From: Dentipellis sp. KUC8613
Lineage: Eukaryota; Basidiomycota; Agaricomycetes; Russulales; Hericiaceae
NCBI GenBank assembly: GCA_002286715.1
Contig: NSJX01000023.1
Location: 254,524 to 318,523, forward strand
Direction: 5' to 3'
DNA: 64,000 nucleotides
Position 1 is the stretch's first letter. The number at the start of each line of letters is the position of its first letter. Below, piece by piece: positions 34,883 to 46,523 of this stretch. Under the pieces are notes generated by a model, which worked only from the letters and a program-made list of their open reading frames with translations, did no database searches and was not told where the DNA came from. The position numbers and the translations under genes are program-made.

Positions 34883-35648
34883 GCGGATGTCAGAGGACGA
34901 GTGGTAGTGTGAGCTCAGGTTTAAGGGAAGCGGAGGAGGCCACTGCCACGAAGAAGGTTGGGGTCGAGAGCAAGTTGAATTCTGTTCCCGCGAGTCTTGA
35001 CAAATTATGGGTAAACCAACGCCGTCCCAAATATCCGAACAAGCCGAGAAGTATATAAGTCCAACTCATGTAAGTAGAAGCAGGCCAGCCATAAATAAGA
35101 TTTTTTATTACGTAGTACAAAGGGACTCCATATGCTTGCTGATACAGAAGTATTCAAGCATGACATCGGTTTACCAAGTTCCAACCAAAAACCTCAAGCA
35201 TCAATATCTCGAAAGCCATCCGTAAATCGGACGTCCCTGGCGAATCTGTAATCCACGCGTCCAGTCATCATCTCGCACCCTAAGTACTTTCCCAGAGCCG
35301 TGGTCCGCCGCTTCTTTCCACACCAACGGTCCTTGATCGTCTTCAGCTGAGCATGTTGGAGACAGCGCGCCATGGGCTGCAAGCCGAGCTCAGTGGCCAA
35401 CTGTAAATATAATTGCGGGAACCGAGCGCGTCTGATGTTTGGCCGGTACAAATAACGCGCTTGTGGCGCCGCCTCTCGCCGCCGTACTGGTCGAGGGCCT
35501 CGCAGTCTGACTCGCGCACAACAAAAGCATCAATATTCAACATTCAACTTATACTTCTACAACCTACACATCCCACCCTCACCACCCCTACCACCTTCAA
35601 ACCCCTCTCCCCACCTTCCTGTTCCCCTCCCTCACCCGCCGCCGAAAC
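34883..35648. other. Intergenic region with orphan element copy 2
   Basis: This lies between family copy C and the 3' end of the second aldehyde reductase. A minus-strand frame 35194-35376 (MARCLQHAQLKTIKDRW...) is open and starts 48 bp after element copy 2, but it does not match the family blocks and I do not recognise it. Confidence 0.35.
35424..35469 (-). promoter_or_regulatory. Conserved upstream element, copy 2
   Basis: On the minus strand it reads gcgccacaagcgcgttattt then gtaccggccaaacatcag and gacgcgc, the best-preserved copy. It is 540 bp from the start of family copy C, so it may be stranded or may serve another transcript. Confidence 0.5.
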
Positions 35649-37168
35649 TCACTGCGCATAAAACGGCGCATCCAGCCCGACCACGCGGTTCGCAAGATCC
35701 AGCGCGGCGACGATCGCGTCCGGCAGCGGGCCCTTCTCCGCGTGCGCGACGTTCGCGCGCACATGCTCGACGGAGCTCGCGCCGAAGACGACGCCGTCGC
35801 CCGGCTGCAGCTGCGAGTGGTGCTGCACCCAGCGGTGGCCGATCTCGGGGAGCGTGAGGTTGTGTTTCTTCTGTGTGTGGCGTTCGCAAAGTCAAAGTCA
35901 GCGTCGGTGTCGTTGGTCACGAAATCAGTGGGCGGGAGGTGGGGGTAGGGTAAGGTAGGGGAGAGCGAGGAGGGAGAAGGAGAGGTAAAAGGGGAAGAGA
36001 GGGGAGGGGAGAAGGAGACACGCACGGCGACCTCCGCGACGATCTTGAGCGCCTCGAGCTGCCCGTCCTTGAGGTACTTCGCGCGGAGCACGGGGCCGAG
36101 CCACCCGTTGTCGGGGTGGAACGGGTCGGAGGGGTCGAGGCCCTGCGCGTCGAAGGACGCCTTGCCCGTGAAGAAGCCCCCGCTGCGAGCCCGCCAATCA
36201 ATACAGGAACGGCGGGTGAAGGGAGGGAAGAAGTGCGCACGCGAGCGGGTTGTACGTGACGAGCCGCAGGCCGAACTTGCGGATGGCAGGGATGAGCTCC
36301 GGCTCGATCGTGCGGCTGATCGCGTTGTACATCCTGCCATGGGATCTCATTAGAAGGAAGAAGGAAGGTTCAAGCCGTGCGCAGTGCTCACCCTTGGTAC
36401 ACCGTCGGCTGCACGAACCCATTCTCCCGGCACAGATGCACGATATCGACCACATCCCACGCGGGGTAGTTGCTCAGGCCAAACTCCTCACTGCCGACCC
36501 CATCAGCTCGCCTGCACCCCACAGGGCGGACACTAGTAGTAGATGGACGCACAACTTGCCCTCCCTGTACAGCTCGTCAATCGCGCGCAGCGTGTCGACG
36601 TACGGCACGCTCCTGTCGGGCGCGTGCAGGTACAGGATGCGGATCGTGTGCGGGCGCAGCGCCTTGAGCGACACGTCGAGCGTCGCGCGGAGCTGTGCGG
36701 GCGAGTGGGCGCCCGGCTGCGCGGGGTAGATCCTGGATGCAACAGTGGGTTGTCAATATCTCATCTTATTGGGTGCATTTGGATGTACGGCTACACGCAC
36801 TTGGTGTCGATGGTGCCGCCGCGGAGGTCGACCTTCCCGAGAAACTGCCAATGCAATCACAGTGAGCAGCCTGTAACGTGCAGCACGATGAGCGTAGTAC
36901 AAGGGGAACTGGAACTTACCTCTTCAGTCGTGCCGTCACCGTAAAGCCGAGCAGCGTCGAGCTCCTTGTACCCGAGATCGAAATAACTGTCGAGCAGGCG
37001 CTGCGCGGAGCCCGTGTCGGAGACGCGCACGGCGGTGTGGCCTGCGCCGCCGATGGTAGCGGTTCCCTGCACGATAGCGCGATTAACAATCTACACCGGG
37101 TGGAGCATGAAGGGTGGAGAATGAAGAATGAGGGGACGTACGAAGAGCAGAGGGATTCTAGAAGGCAT
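35649..37168 (-). CDS. Aldo-keto reductase, aflatoxin B1 aldehyde reductase (AKR7)-like, copy 2
   Basis: This is a paralogue of the gene at 24076, with the same exon plan and strong similarity throughout. Exon 1 is nine codons (MPSRIPLLF), then GTATIGGAGHTAVR. Catalytic motifs are DAARLYGDGTTEE and LYLHAPDRSVPY. Other blocks are FGLSNYPAWDVVDI, NGFVQPTVYQG, YNPLAGGFFTGK, FHPDNGWLGPVLRAKYLKDG and GDGVVFGASSVEHV. The gene ends in GLDAPFYAQ. I saw no lesion. The two copies differ enough in introns and third positions that the duplication is not very recent. A role in detoxifying aldehydes is inferred from the family. Confidence 0.87.
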
Positions 37169-39256
37169 TTGTTCTAATCGAAGGTTATAGTGGTTGCAGC
37201 TGCTGGTTCGAGTGAGTATCGAGTGATCGCTAGGTCCTGTCGTAGTGATCCCAGCACACCCACCCCCGCGATATTTATACGCCCCTCCCCCCAACCCACC
37301 CGACACGTACACCCCCACCTCCCCACACAACACACTGACGCACGCCCACCTTCCAGCTTAACAATCGCGCGCTCGGGCGGCCTGACGCACCTCCGAAGGC
37401 CAAACGCGCTCCAAAGCCGCTTCCACTGAGAGACAAGGTTGACGCCATCGCGCTCGGGGGCCTTATCAAGCCCTCGTCCTGCAGCGCGACGGGCCACAGC
37501 CAATGGCAGCGTAATGTGCGTGGGTGGCCGGGCACACGCGGGGTGCGCGTCGAGTGACAAACGTGCCCGAGGGATGCCCGGGGTGGTCTAGACGCCACGG
37601 TCTGCTTGTTTTGCCACCGCGCGTAGGTACTTATGTTTGGTCTCTGGTGGCTGATGGTCTGTGGGCTGTGGGCTGTGGCCACGCGGCTGTTGCTCGCTTG
37701 CTGCTTTGATGTCGATGAGATAGGGTATGTAGTCGAGGTTCGTTTAGTCGGCCTTTCGAATTGACTACCGCATACGTATACGATGCTAATAATTCTGTGC
37801 AGATTATCTGGGGAATCCACTGTCATCGTCATCGGTTTTCCTAGCTCGCGTCAAAAAAACTCGAACCGACTTACCGTCTGCCCATCTAGCCGACACATCA
37901 GCTATAGCCTCCTCTCCCTCTACCGCCCCCAACTTCGCTTCTTCGAAAAGGACTCCAGTGAGTGCTTTTGAATCTTCGCAGCTCATCGGCGACTCTTGGA
38001 CAGCTTCCACCGGTGGCAGCCATGTGGGTCGCGAGACCTCCGGCCAGCTTATGATCTCGGCAGCGGGTGAAGAGCGTCGGCTGCTCGCATGTCCGAGTCG
38101 TCGCAAGTTCGCAGCTTATATCGTTCCTGTCGTCAAAGCCGCCTCGCATGTAAGTTTTCGGAAAATCCCAAAACACTAATCACTTACACTTCGAACTCAC
38201 AAGCGCGCATATATACATCCCACCCCCCTCAAATGCATCTCTTCGCGCGCAGTCTCAGCCTAGAGAAAGACCAATGTCAGCTTCAGACAACGCCCAGCTC
38301 ACATCACTCACCACCAACCAAACTCACCATGGACCAACCAAACTGACCGAGTACACGCCCTGCTCTCCCTACCCCAGCCCTACCTCGACCTCCAATTCAT
38401 CATCCACCCTTTCGCCCCCGCGATGCTTCCTCATCGCCAACTCAAGCACCTCCAGTACCAAATACACCACGAACACCATCAAGCCCGCGTCGCAGACGAG
38501 CAGCGCCGGACCCGGTACGAGCGCGAGCGCTAACATGACGGTAGGCAGGTTGGGCAGTTTGCTGTCAAAATGGCGATGAATGGAACTTGAATGGTATTCA
38601 GTGGTAAGTATAAGCGCATATACGCTGTCTGCGGGTCGTAGGTAGCTCGAGATTCGGAGGGCAGAAGAGGTGTCGGAACCCACACGGGACTCAGCCATCG
38701 TGATCCCGCTCCAGACGCAAAAATAGAATAGAGGAAAGGAGGTAAAGAGGAAGGAAGGAGGCCTGCGCCCTACCGCACTAGGCATCCCAGCTGCGGCGCG
38801 CCCAGCTCGTCCGTAGTCCATATCCGTACGCGGAACAGCACTTCCTTGACGTTGACGTTGAGCATAATTGTCAGCTGCCCTCTACACTGGCAGTACGAGG
38901 ACTTCGGATAAGCAGCCTAGGATCCTAGAAGCGTGAGCGTCGTTATCGTGAGTGGGGTAGATGAGATCATGAGGTCGAGGTCAGGTCAGTGGTCGCAGAC
39001 GCGTGTACGTACGTGCGGGGAACGGGAATGGGAATTGGGTATGCGGACAGACGATACTCGTACAGTCTAAGCGAGATGGAATGCAACGTCCCGCTGTTAC
39101 CGTTCTCACCTGCGCCATACCATTATCATTACCGTTACAGTGCCCACAATCCCGCCCCGCCCTGCTCGCACTCGCACCGTCAATGATAACTCCGATCCCA
39201 ATCCCAGAAGATAAAATAAAACAAACCCATACTGTACACACACTCACTCCCCACCC
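37169..39256. other. Long intergenic region with weak open frames
   Basis: Two minus-strand frames look mildly protein-like. One at 37850-38106 includes EIISWPEVSRPTWLPPVEA. Another at 38369-38698 starts MAESRVGSDTSSALRI, with a hydrophobic helix (GLMVFVVYLVLEVLELAM) and an acidic end. Neither has a recognised family and I could not build complete models, so they are not called as genes. Confidence 0.35.
37272..37279 (-). promoter_or_regulatory. TATA-like box of aldehyde reductase copy 2
   Basis: The minus strand reads tataaata about 105 bp before the start codon at 37168. Confidence 0.4.
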
Positions 39257-41937
39257 TCACGCGCCCCCAATCCCAAACACCCGCTCATAAAACCCGCACT
39301 CGGCCTCCAACGCCCGCTTGATCGTCTCCGCGCGGCTCCACCCGTGTCCCTCGCCCGCAAACGTCAGTTCCTCGACGTGCCCGCCGCGCGCGCGGATCTT
39401 GCGCACGATGATGTCCGCCTGCTCCGGCGGGACAACGCGGTCGTCCAGGCCTTGCAGGATCTACGCACATGCATGTACACATGTCAGCTCCCAGGTCCAG
39501 TTTCCCCCTCACCAAAACCATATCCACAAAAAAAGCACAGACGAAAAGCAAGGTTGAAGTGCGAGGGAGCGAAAGGAGGGGGGTAAAGAGAGGTACAGCG
39601 GAGGAGAAAGCACGCACCAGCAACGGCGCCCGAATGCGCTCCGCATTGCTCACGGGGCTCCTTTCCTCATACACCTGCGACACCTCCTCGAGCGTCCCGC
39701 CGACCAGCTTCTCCATGTACCGGCTCTCGAACTTGTGCGTGCCCTCCGTCAGCCGCCGCAGGTCGCTGATCCCGTACAGCGACGCGCCCGCCGCGAAGAT
39801 GTGCCCGCCCGCGCCCGTGCCTCCACTAACATCTGCACCCGTACCGGTGCCCGTGCCGGGCGCGAACGAGCCTGTGCCTGCCGCGAACGAGCCAGCGCCT
39901 GCAAGCGAGCCGCCCCCGCCATCAGCGCACAGCGTTGCAAGCGTCGTGTACCCGCCGGCGGACTGCCCGCGCAGCGCGATGCGCGCGGCGTCGATGAGCG
40001 CGTGCGGCGGCGCCGCGAGGATGCGCGCCGCGTGCGCCGTGTCGCGCACGTCCGTGATGCCCCAGGTGCCGTTCAGGCGGTCTCTGTGGGCGCGGGGCGG
40101 GGTGGTGGTCAGAATGGGGGAGGAGGGAGGGGGGGAAAGGGGAGAGGGAGAGGAGGGAGAGGGAGAGGGACTGACACGTATGCGCGCCCGTAGCCCGTCG
40201 AGCCGCCGTAGTTCACGTCCAACCTGAGCACACCACGATCAATATACAGCGCCAGAAGCCACAGCAGTAACAGCAAAACGAAAGCGCGAAACCCGCGCAC
40301 ACTCACCACACCCACCCGCGACTCGTGAAATACTGCTTCAGCCACACCAGCCCCATGCTCGCCTTGCCCGTCGGGCCGCCATGCACGTCGACAACACACG
40401 GCGGGCGCTCTCCCTCTACACTGCTCCCGTCGTACGCCGGGTTCGTCGGCATGTACACCACGACGTGCAGCGGCCCGCCCGCGTGCGCGTCGCGCTGCAG
40501 CGTGAGCGGGACCGGCTGTGCGATGATGCCGTCCGGGAAGGCGAGTGTGGCTGCGGAGGATTGGAGGATCGCGTGGGTCGTTGGGATGGGGGTGGGTGTG
40601 TCGGAGGCGGTGGAGGGCTGAAGAGAGATGCGCGCGACGGCGGTGGGCGCCTTGGTGCTCTGCGCGATGCACACGACCGTCGACGCGTCGACCGCGCGGA
40701 GGCACGCCACCTCGACGAACGGGCACTCCACGGGCACCAGCTCGCCCCTGCCTCCCTCTCCCTCTCCCTCCCCTCCTTCCTCCCCGCCCTTCCCCTCCCC
40801 CTCCCCCTCCACAGGAAACTCATACACCATCAACCTGCTCCGCGCGTCCTGCGTCGCGGCAAACAGCACCCGCCCGGGCACGCGGCCGAGCACGGCGCAG
40901 TGCGAGCCGCCGAGCGTGCTCGCGGGCAGCGTGAAGTCCGCGGCGACGGGCGCGCGCAGCAGCGGGCCGTGCGTGCGCGCGGACGCGCGGTACAGGTGCG
41001 GGTTCGCGTAGCCCGAGCGGTCCGAGGTGTACAGCAGGCGGTCCGCGTCGAGCCATGTCGGCGCGCACACGGCCTCCTCCGCGCCGCCCTCGCCCGCGAT
41101 GCGCGCCTCGGGCACGAGCGCGGCCCACACGATCCCGAGCGCCGCATCTTTGACCGTGACGCGCACGCGCGCGACGTGCACCGCCGCGCGCTGCCACGGC
41201 ATGTCGGGGTGGTCCCACGTCTGGAACGCGAGGCGCGCGCCGTCCGGCGCGAAGCACGGCGCCGCGTAGAAGTCGGCGCCGCTCGCGAGCGGCGTCACGC
41301 TCTGCGTGCGCGTGTTGAGCAGCGCGAGCGAGGTCGCGACGCGGCTCGGCGTGTCGTGCGTGTGGTCCTCGAGGACCGCGGCGAGCAGGTACGGGTGCGT
41401 GGGGTGCACGGCGAGGGCGGCGTAGCGGTACGGTTTGCCTTCTGTGGGTGGTATGAGTTGTAGGTTATGATGTGAGAACGGATGGGGTGAGAGTGAATTG
41501 AGCGAGCGGGCGCACCGGGTGTGACGGGCTCCGGGACGCCGCCGTCTGCAGACACGCGGTACACGCGCCCGTCGGGCCTGTGCGAGAAGTAGAGCACGCC
41601 GCCGTGCGCAACCGCCGCGCCGCCGCCGTACTCCTGCACGCGCGTCGCGGCGTCCCAGTCCGCGCCAAAGACGTCGCGGCGGGCGAGCGTGTCGACGATC
41701 ACGGTGCGCCCGCGCTCGGCGGGGCGCTTGTCGAGGTGGTAGATCGTGTGCGTGATCGGGTCGACGAGGACGTCTGAGAGGATCGTGCTCTGCGGTGGGC
41801 CAGGGTTACGGCGGTGTCAGTGCTAGATCTACAGGGGTAACTCATTCTAATAGAGATAGGGTGAAGCGTACAGATTGGATGAGTGCATCTGCGGTGATGG
41901 GGGACTCCCATGTTCCGTAGGGTGCTTTGCGCGGCAT
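39257..41937 (-). CDS. Serine peptidase family S9 (dipeptidyl/acylaminoacyl-peptidase-like)
   Basis: This is a prolyl-oligopeptidase-type serine hydrolase with a seven-bladed beta-propeller N-terminus and an alpha/beta-hydrolase C-terminus, about 730 residues, cytosolic by lack of a signal. The propeller has typical blades (RVQEYGGGAAVAHGGVLYFS, FQTWDHPDMPW, LLYTSDRSGYANPHLYR). The hydrolase domain has VDVHGGPTG, LDVNYGGSTGYGRAY, the nucleophile in RGQSAGGYT, Asp in LQGLDDRVVPPEQAD and His in GEGHGWSRAE. Two low-complexity inserts are unusual: a Glu/Gly run in the propeller (near 40745-40810) and a Gly/Ala/Thr-rich stretch directly after the nucleophile elbow (about 39820-39930). Start MPRKAPYGTWESPITADALI is the first ATG and fits the family. 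Confidence 0.9.
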
Positions 41938-42309
41938 CGTGGTCGTGGTTGAGTTGAGAGCGGAGGCGAGTGGGCTGCGCGGTTCATGGTGAGATGCGTA
42001 GATTGTCTTGTGACGTAAGCAAGCCCAAGCGATCGCCTTGACGCGCGTCTGTTTCACGCGTCTCTCCTAGCGCGCCTATTACGCCTGTAAACACCTCTCT
42101 GCGTGTCCGCTAAGCTAGGTGTCTGCACATCGTTGTATGTACGTGAATTTCCTGTTTTCTTCACGATTTCTAACACGGCTTATAATGCTGTTTTCTTGTA
42201 TAGATCACGCTCCTTGCACACTACGCGCTTTCTAGGCGCCTCAGAGCAGCGCGCTCGTGAAGAACCCCAGCCAGCCTGTCCCCTGCGGAATCGCAGACAA
42301 CACCCCAAA
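41938..42309. promoter_or_regulatory. Divergent promoter region, S9 peptidase and FIST gene
   Basis: This 372 bp region lies between two start codons facing away from each other. No other gene is seen. Confidence 0.45.
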
Positions 42310-44165
42310 ATGCAGCACGCCGTGACTCTCCTCGCACGCAATCCTGCCGCGCTCACCGACCACCTTTCCCGCCTCCCCTCCTACCTTTCTACCTCTCACC
42401 TCCTCTGGACGCTCTCCCCACACCCCTCCCTCCCGCCAAACACCCTCAACACCCTCACCCAAACGCTCCGCCACCTCTCTCCCTCCTCCATCGGATGCCT
42501 CACCGCACCCGTCTCCCTCCCCTCACCAACTTCTTCCGTTTTCACTGCTAACCCAACCCAACCCCGACCCACCCCCCTGATCACCTGCTCCCTCGCTTTC
42601 TTCGACCCCGCAGAAGCGACCCTATTCCGCAGCGCCATCCCCGGGCGCACAGAGGTGCAAGTCGGCCGCTCGCCCGGCGCGCGCCGTGCGTCCGCCCCGC
42701 AAGCCGCGCTCGACCCGGACGCAGGGGTCGACTGGGAGGACGTGTGGAGCCGCAGTGCGAGTACGTACGCGTTGCCGGATGAGCTGGAGGCGCTCAGGTA
42801 CGTCGTGCTATACGTGGATTGGTTTGTGGATGGGGATATTGACGTGTGGTCGTCGAGAGGCAGCGCGCAGACGACGTGCACACCGTCGTCTTCTTCACAG
42901 ACAACGCCCCGCAGGGCCTCATGAGCGCGCTCAGCGCATTCCCTTCCGCCTCCAAGGTCTGCCCTCCCTCTCCCTTCTCCCTCCCTCGGGCGCATCACAA
43001 CCAAGACTGAGACCGACGCACGCACCCACAGCTCGGCCTCATCGCCTCCTCCACCCCCTTCATCACCGGCCGTCCCTTCACGCTCACACACAACGCCTTC
43101 ATCTTCTCCTCCGGCGCCGTCGGGCTCGCGCTCTCGCGCCCCCCGCGGCCCACCCGCGTGCGCACCGCGTTCCCGGGCCTCACCGCGCTCACGGGCGAGC
43201 TCACCGTCACGCGGTGCGTCCTGCCTCTCTTCCTCCCTCCCTTCCTCCGTATGCTCCTACCACTCTTTCGTATTTCGTGTGGCATACGGAGTTTCTGATC
43301 ATGTGTGGATATGTGGGGGCATACAGATCGGAAGGCAACCTAATCCAAGAACTCGACCACACAAACCCCTCGCGCATCCTGCTCACCGCAATCCAGGCGA
43401 GCGCGAGCGGGATCAGCGGCGAGGCCGCGAAGGAGCACGAGTACTACCTCGGCGTGCGCGCAGGCGGCTCGGTGCGTCCACTTCTCCCATCCCATCCCAT
43501 CCCATCCCATCCCAGCCCATCCCATCCCATCCCATCCCAGCCCATCCCATCCCATCCCATCCCAGCCCATCCCATCCCATCCCATCCCATCCCATCCCAT
43601 CCCATCCCATCCCATCCCATCCCATTTCATCCCATTCCATTTCATTTCATTCCCCCATACGACTGCGCGCTATGAGGTGCGGTGCTGATATGTGATGGAC
43701 GCGTGCGGGCAGACCGTGCAGGTGCACCACGTCCTCTCCGGCGACCCCGCGCGCGGGACGGTCGCGCTCGCGTCGGAGGTGGCGCCGCCTGCCGGGTGCG
43801 TCGTGCAGGTACGCACTGCCCACCATGCATCTTCCGTCTCTGTATAGTATGACCTTATGTATGCGTGACAGCTCTTCCACGGCCCGCGCACCGGCGCGCC
43901 CGCGCCCACGCTCCCGCCCTCCCTCCTGCAGGGCAAAACCAAACATCTCTCGTTCATCACAGCTTCTCCCGAACCTACAGCGGCACAAGAAGCGTATGAG
44001 GGAGGCGACGAGATGCACGTGCTCGAGCACGCGTTCCTCGCTGCGAGCGAGAACGGCTTTTTGCTGGGCAATACAGGTGCGGGTGCGGGTGCGGAAGGGG
44101 GAGAGCCGGCGCAGACGTGGACGTGCACGGTGCCGGGTGGGGTTGTTAGTGTTGAGTGGGCGTGA
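42310..44165 (+). CDS. FIST-domain protein (putative sensory domain)
   Basis: Six exons (42310-42797, 42860-42956, 43032-43213, 43327-43471, 43713-43808, 43872-44165) sum to 1,302 nt, giving 433 residues. The layout matches the FIST N-terminal domain, a predicted small-ligand sensor found in bacteria and in eukaryotic F-box proteins such as FBXO22. An early segment is VTLLARNPAALTDHL. The diagnostic stretch is NAFIFSSGAVGLALS preceded by GLIASSTPFITGRPF. LTHNA and LEHAFLAASENGFLLG follow near the C-terminus. No F-box is visible. Intron 4 contains a large CCCAT repeat. The family call rests on motif memory and is moderate. Confidence 0.65.
43486..43650 (+). repeat. CCCAT pentanucleotide array with 25-bp higher-order period
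   Basis: There are 28 perfect-length pentamers (43486-43625) and then a degenerate tail of ttcat/ttccat units, all inside intron 4 of the FIST gene. CCCAG variants occur at 43511, 43536 and 43561, exactly 25 bp apart, so part of the array expanded as a five-unit block. Confidence 0.95.
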
Positions 44166-45030
44166 GGGGGTGAGGGTCTGGGGGAAGTGAGGTGAGAGGT
44201 GAGGTGGTGGTGGTGGTGGTGGTAGTGGTGGGGAAGTCATATTGTATGTGCAGATTATAATAATTCCGCGCACGCGTGCCGGCTACCATACGCAGGCACA
44301 AGAAAAACGAGAACCACTCATCCATTTCACCAGTCTGCCTGGCTGCCTTGACGTAGCATACGATGTTAAATAATGCACGTGGAATTTGGAACCAAGGATC
44401 TCTACTTTGCACGCGCAAGCCACGACAGTGTATATAGATATGCGCACCTGGCCGGATTAGGAGGTGCAGGATTCGCTCTTCTTGGCATCCGTACCCGCGA
44501 CGCCCGCCCAGATCCTCCGTGCTCATCGCATGTACACCCGCCCGAGACACGGACTAATTGAATGCACCGTGCACGCGGATAAGAACCTACCCCCGCCCGC
44601 CCGATAGCATCAAGGCGCATACAACGCCGGCGCCCCAGCAGAAACTCACGAAAACGAAAAACTCTACATATCAATCTGAAAAGTACTTATCTAGTATGCG
44701 TATGTATAGAGATGGGCTACAGTAGTTACAGTAGTGGCACTGGCTATAGTCACTGGTCACTAGCAGACCATATAAATGTCAGCGGGCGTCGCGGTGTACG
44801 TATGCGTACGATGCCCCATGCCGCGTACTCGTACATGCAGAGTACAGCGTACAGCATGGCGTACAGTAGTGAGTACAGTGTACAGTGAAGAGTACAGCGT
44901 ACAGTGTACAAACAGGACAGCGCATACAAACCCCGTCAGCACCGCAAAACCAAAAAATAATAGCGAGGTATAAATACTGTCTATCTCCTCCCTTCCCCTC
45001 CAAAATCCATCCCCAACCCCACCCACCCCT
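44166..45030. other. Convergent intergenic region
   Basis: This region contains a ggt run at 44201-44230 and imperfect gtacag repeats at 44836-44915. No gene is supported. Confidence 0.45.
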
Positions 45031-46523
45031 CTACTCCTCTTCCTCCTCCTCAACCCGCACCGGCACCGGCGACGAGCGCGAGCGCGCCACCGCCGGGCGC
45101 CCCTGCCCCTCCCTCGTTGCCTCACTCTCACCAGCTCTCGACAGGCCCGGATGCACGGTCGCCGCGCGCTGCAGCTGCGGCGGCGGTCGCGGCTGCGGCG
45201 CGTCGAGCCGCGTCTCGTACGTCGCAGAGTCGATCGACTTGCAGAGCGCCTCGAAGAGCTTGCGCGCGTCCTCCGCGCCGAAGGCGCGGCCCATCATGGC
45301 GCCTGTGAGTGATTTGAGCTTGTTGTATACGCGGGGGACCTGCATTCAACACGGTGGTCAGCGGGTCACCCACGGAGCCACAGGAGTGGAGAGCAGGGAG
45401 TGAGGAATGGACAGCAGGACAGGGGCGCGACTCACGCCTTCGAACTGCCTCGCGAGCATCGCACCACAGTCGCGCACGTCCTTCTGGAACAGCGGGCCGT
45501 GTATGGACGCGTCGTGCGCGAGCTGCTGTGCGCGCGCGAAGCTGATGCGGTAGTAGCGCACGGGGAACTGCGCGCGGTCGAACGCGTCCATCGACGGGCG
45601 GCCGATGTCCATCATCACGCCGCGGTGGTCGCCGTACGCGGCGTGCACGATGCGCTGCTCGTGCAGGAACGAGAGGCCCTGGGCGTGTGGAGCGCGTCAG
45701 CCAGCCTGCGCGGGAATGGCAAACAAACGGGTGGCGTGATCAGCCGGTGGCGCGCACCTCGAGCGTCTGGCGCACGTAGTCGACGACGTCATAGACGGTC
45801 TGGAAGGGGGGCTGGTCGTACTCGAAGAGGCGCTCGAGGCAGAGCACCGTGCGCTCGCCCTTGGTGGCGGCGTACAGGAGGCGCGGGGCGGGGTTCCACG
45901 GGTCGCGGCGGACCTCGCCCGCGTTGAGGTGCTGGAGGATGGCGAGCTCCTGGCCTGCGCTCGGGATGCTGCGGAGGATCAGCGACGGGATGTTCGAGGG
46001 CGGGCCGTCGGGCTCTGGTTGCACGAACACCTGCGTCAGCAGAGGGGGTGAAGACGGCGCGGGCGGACAGGGCGGGCGGCACTGACCACGTCCTGCGGGT
46101 CGACGGCGGCGTACTGCGCGAGGTACTCGTCGACGACGGCCTCGAAGTCACTAGGGCCGTGCGGTGTGATTCGGCCCGGCGCGCGGTGGCGAGGCGGGAG
46201 AGGGCTTACACGAAGTAGTAGTGTGAGGACGTCGAGGACGACCCGGCGACGGGCATCCGGTACAGCGCGTGGTTCCCGAGGAAGCCCTCGCTGCGCTCGT
46301 CGAGCGTCTCGAGGTTCACCATGCGCTGCAGCGGGTGTCCGAAGCCCATGTCCTCAGGCTCCTCTGTGTACGTGCTCGTGCTCGCGTTCGCGTTCGGGAA
46401 GCGCTTGAGCCCCAGGCCCGAGTCGCCCTCGCCGTCGCTGTCGGAGAGGGTACCGGTCGAGCTGGCGCCATCATAGGGCGACACGGGGGACGCGGGGCTG
46501 TCTCGTGAGTCGGTCGTCGGCAT
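45031..46523 (-). CDS. Protein-kinase-like protein, probable pseudokinase
   Basis: This is a protein of about 410 residues in about five exons. The first exon is serine-rich (SPVSPYDGASSTGTLSDSDG). The kinase-like part shows RDPWNPAPRLLYAATKGERT, VLCLERLFEYDQPPF and a catalytic-loop position GLSFLHEQRIVHAAYGDH. It lacks the HRD aspartate, the asparagine and a DFG motif; MMDIGRPS stands where DFG would be. A helical C-terminal lobe follows (KDVRDCGAMLARQFEGV). The tail ends in a run of seven glutamates. Basidiomycetes have many such diverged kinase-fold proteins. Catalysis is unlikely and the role is unknown. The start ATG 46523 gives MPTTDSRDSPASP. Confidence 0.65.

Noticed and set aside
37275..37832. 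185-codon minus-strand frame upstream of aldehyde reductase copy 2
   Set aside because: Composition looks untranslated, it overlaps a likely promoter, and there is no conserved block.
40381..41463. 360-codon plus-strand frame antisense to the S9 peptidase
   Set aside because: It is a shadow of a GC-rich gene; the minus-strand frame carries all catalytic motifs.
43340..43645. Open frames encoding WDGMG repeats antisense to the CCCAT array
   Set aside because: They are translations of the simple repeat inside an intron.
43486..43650. Possible CRISPR array
   Set aside because: A pentanucleotide microsatellite without spacers, in a eukaryotic genome.
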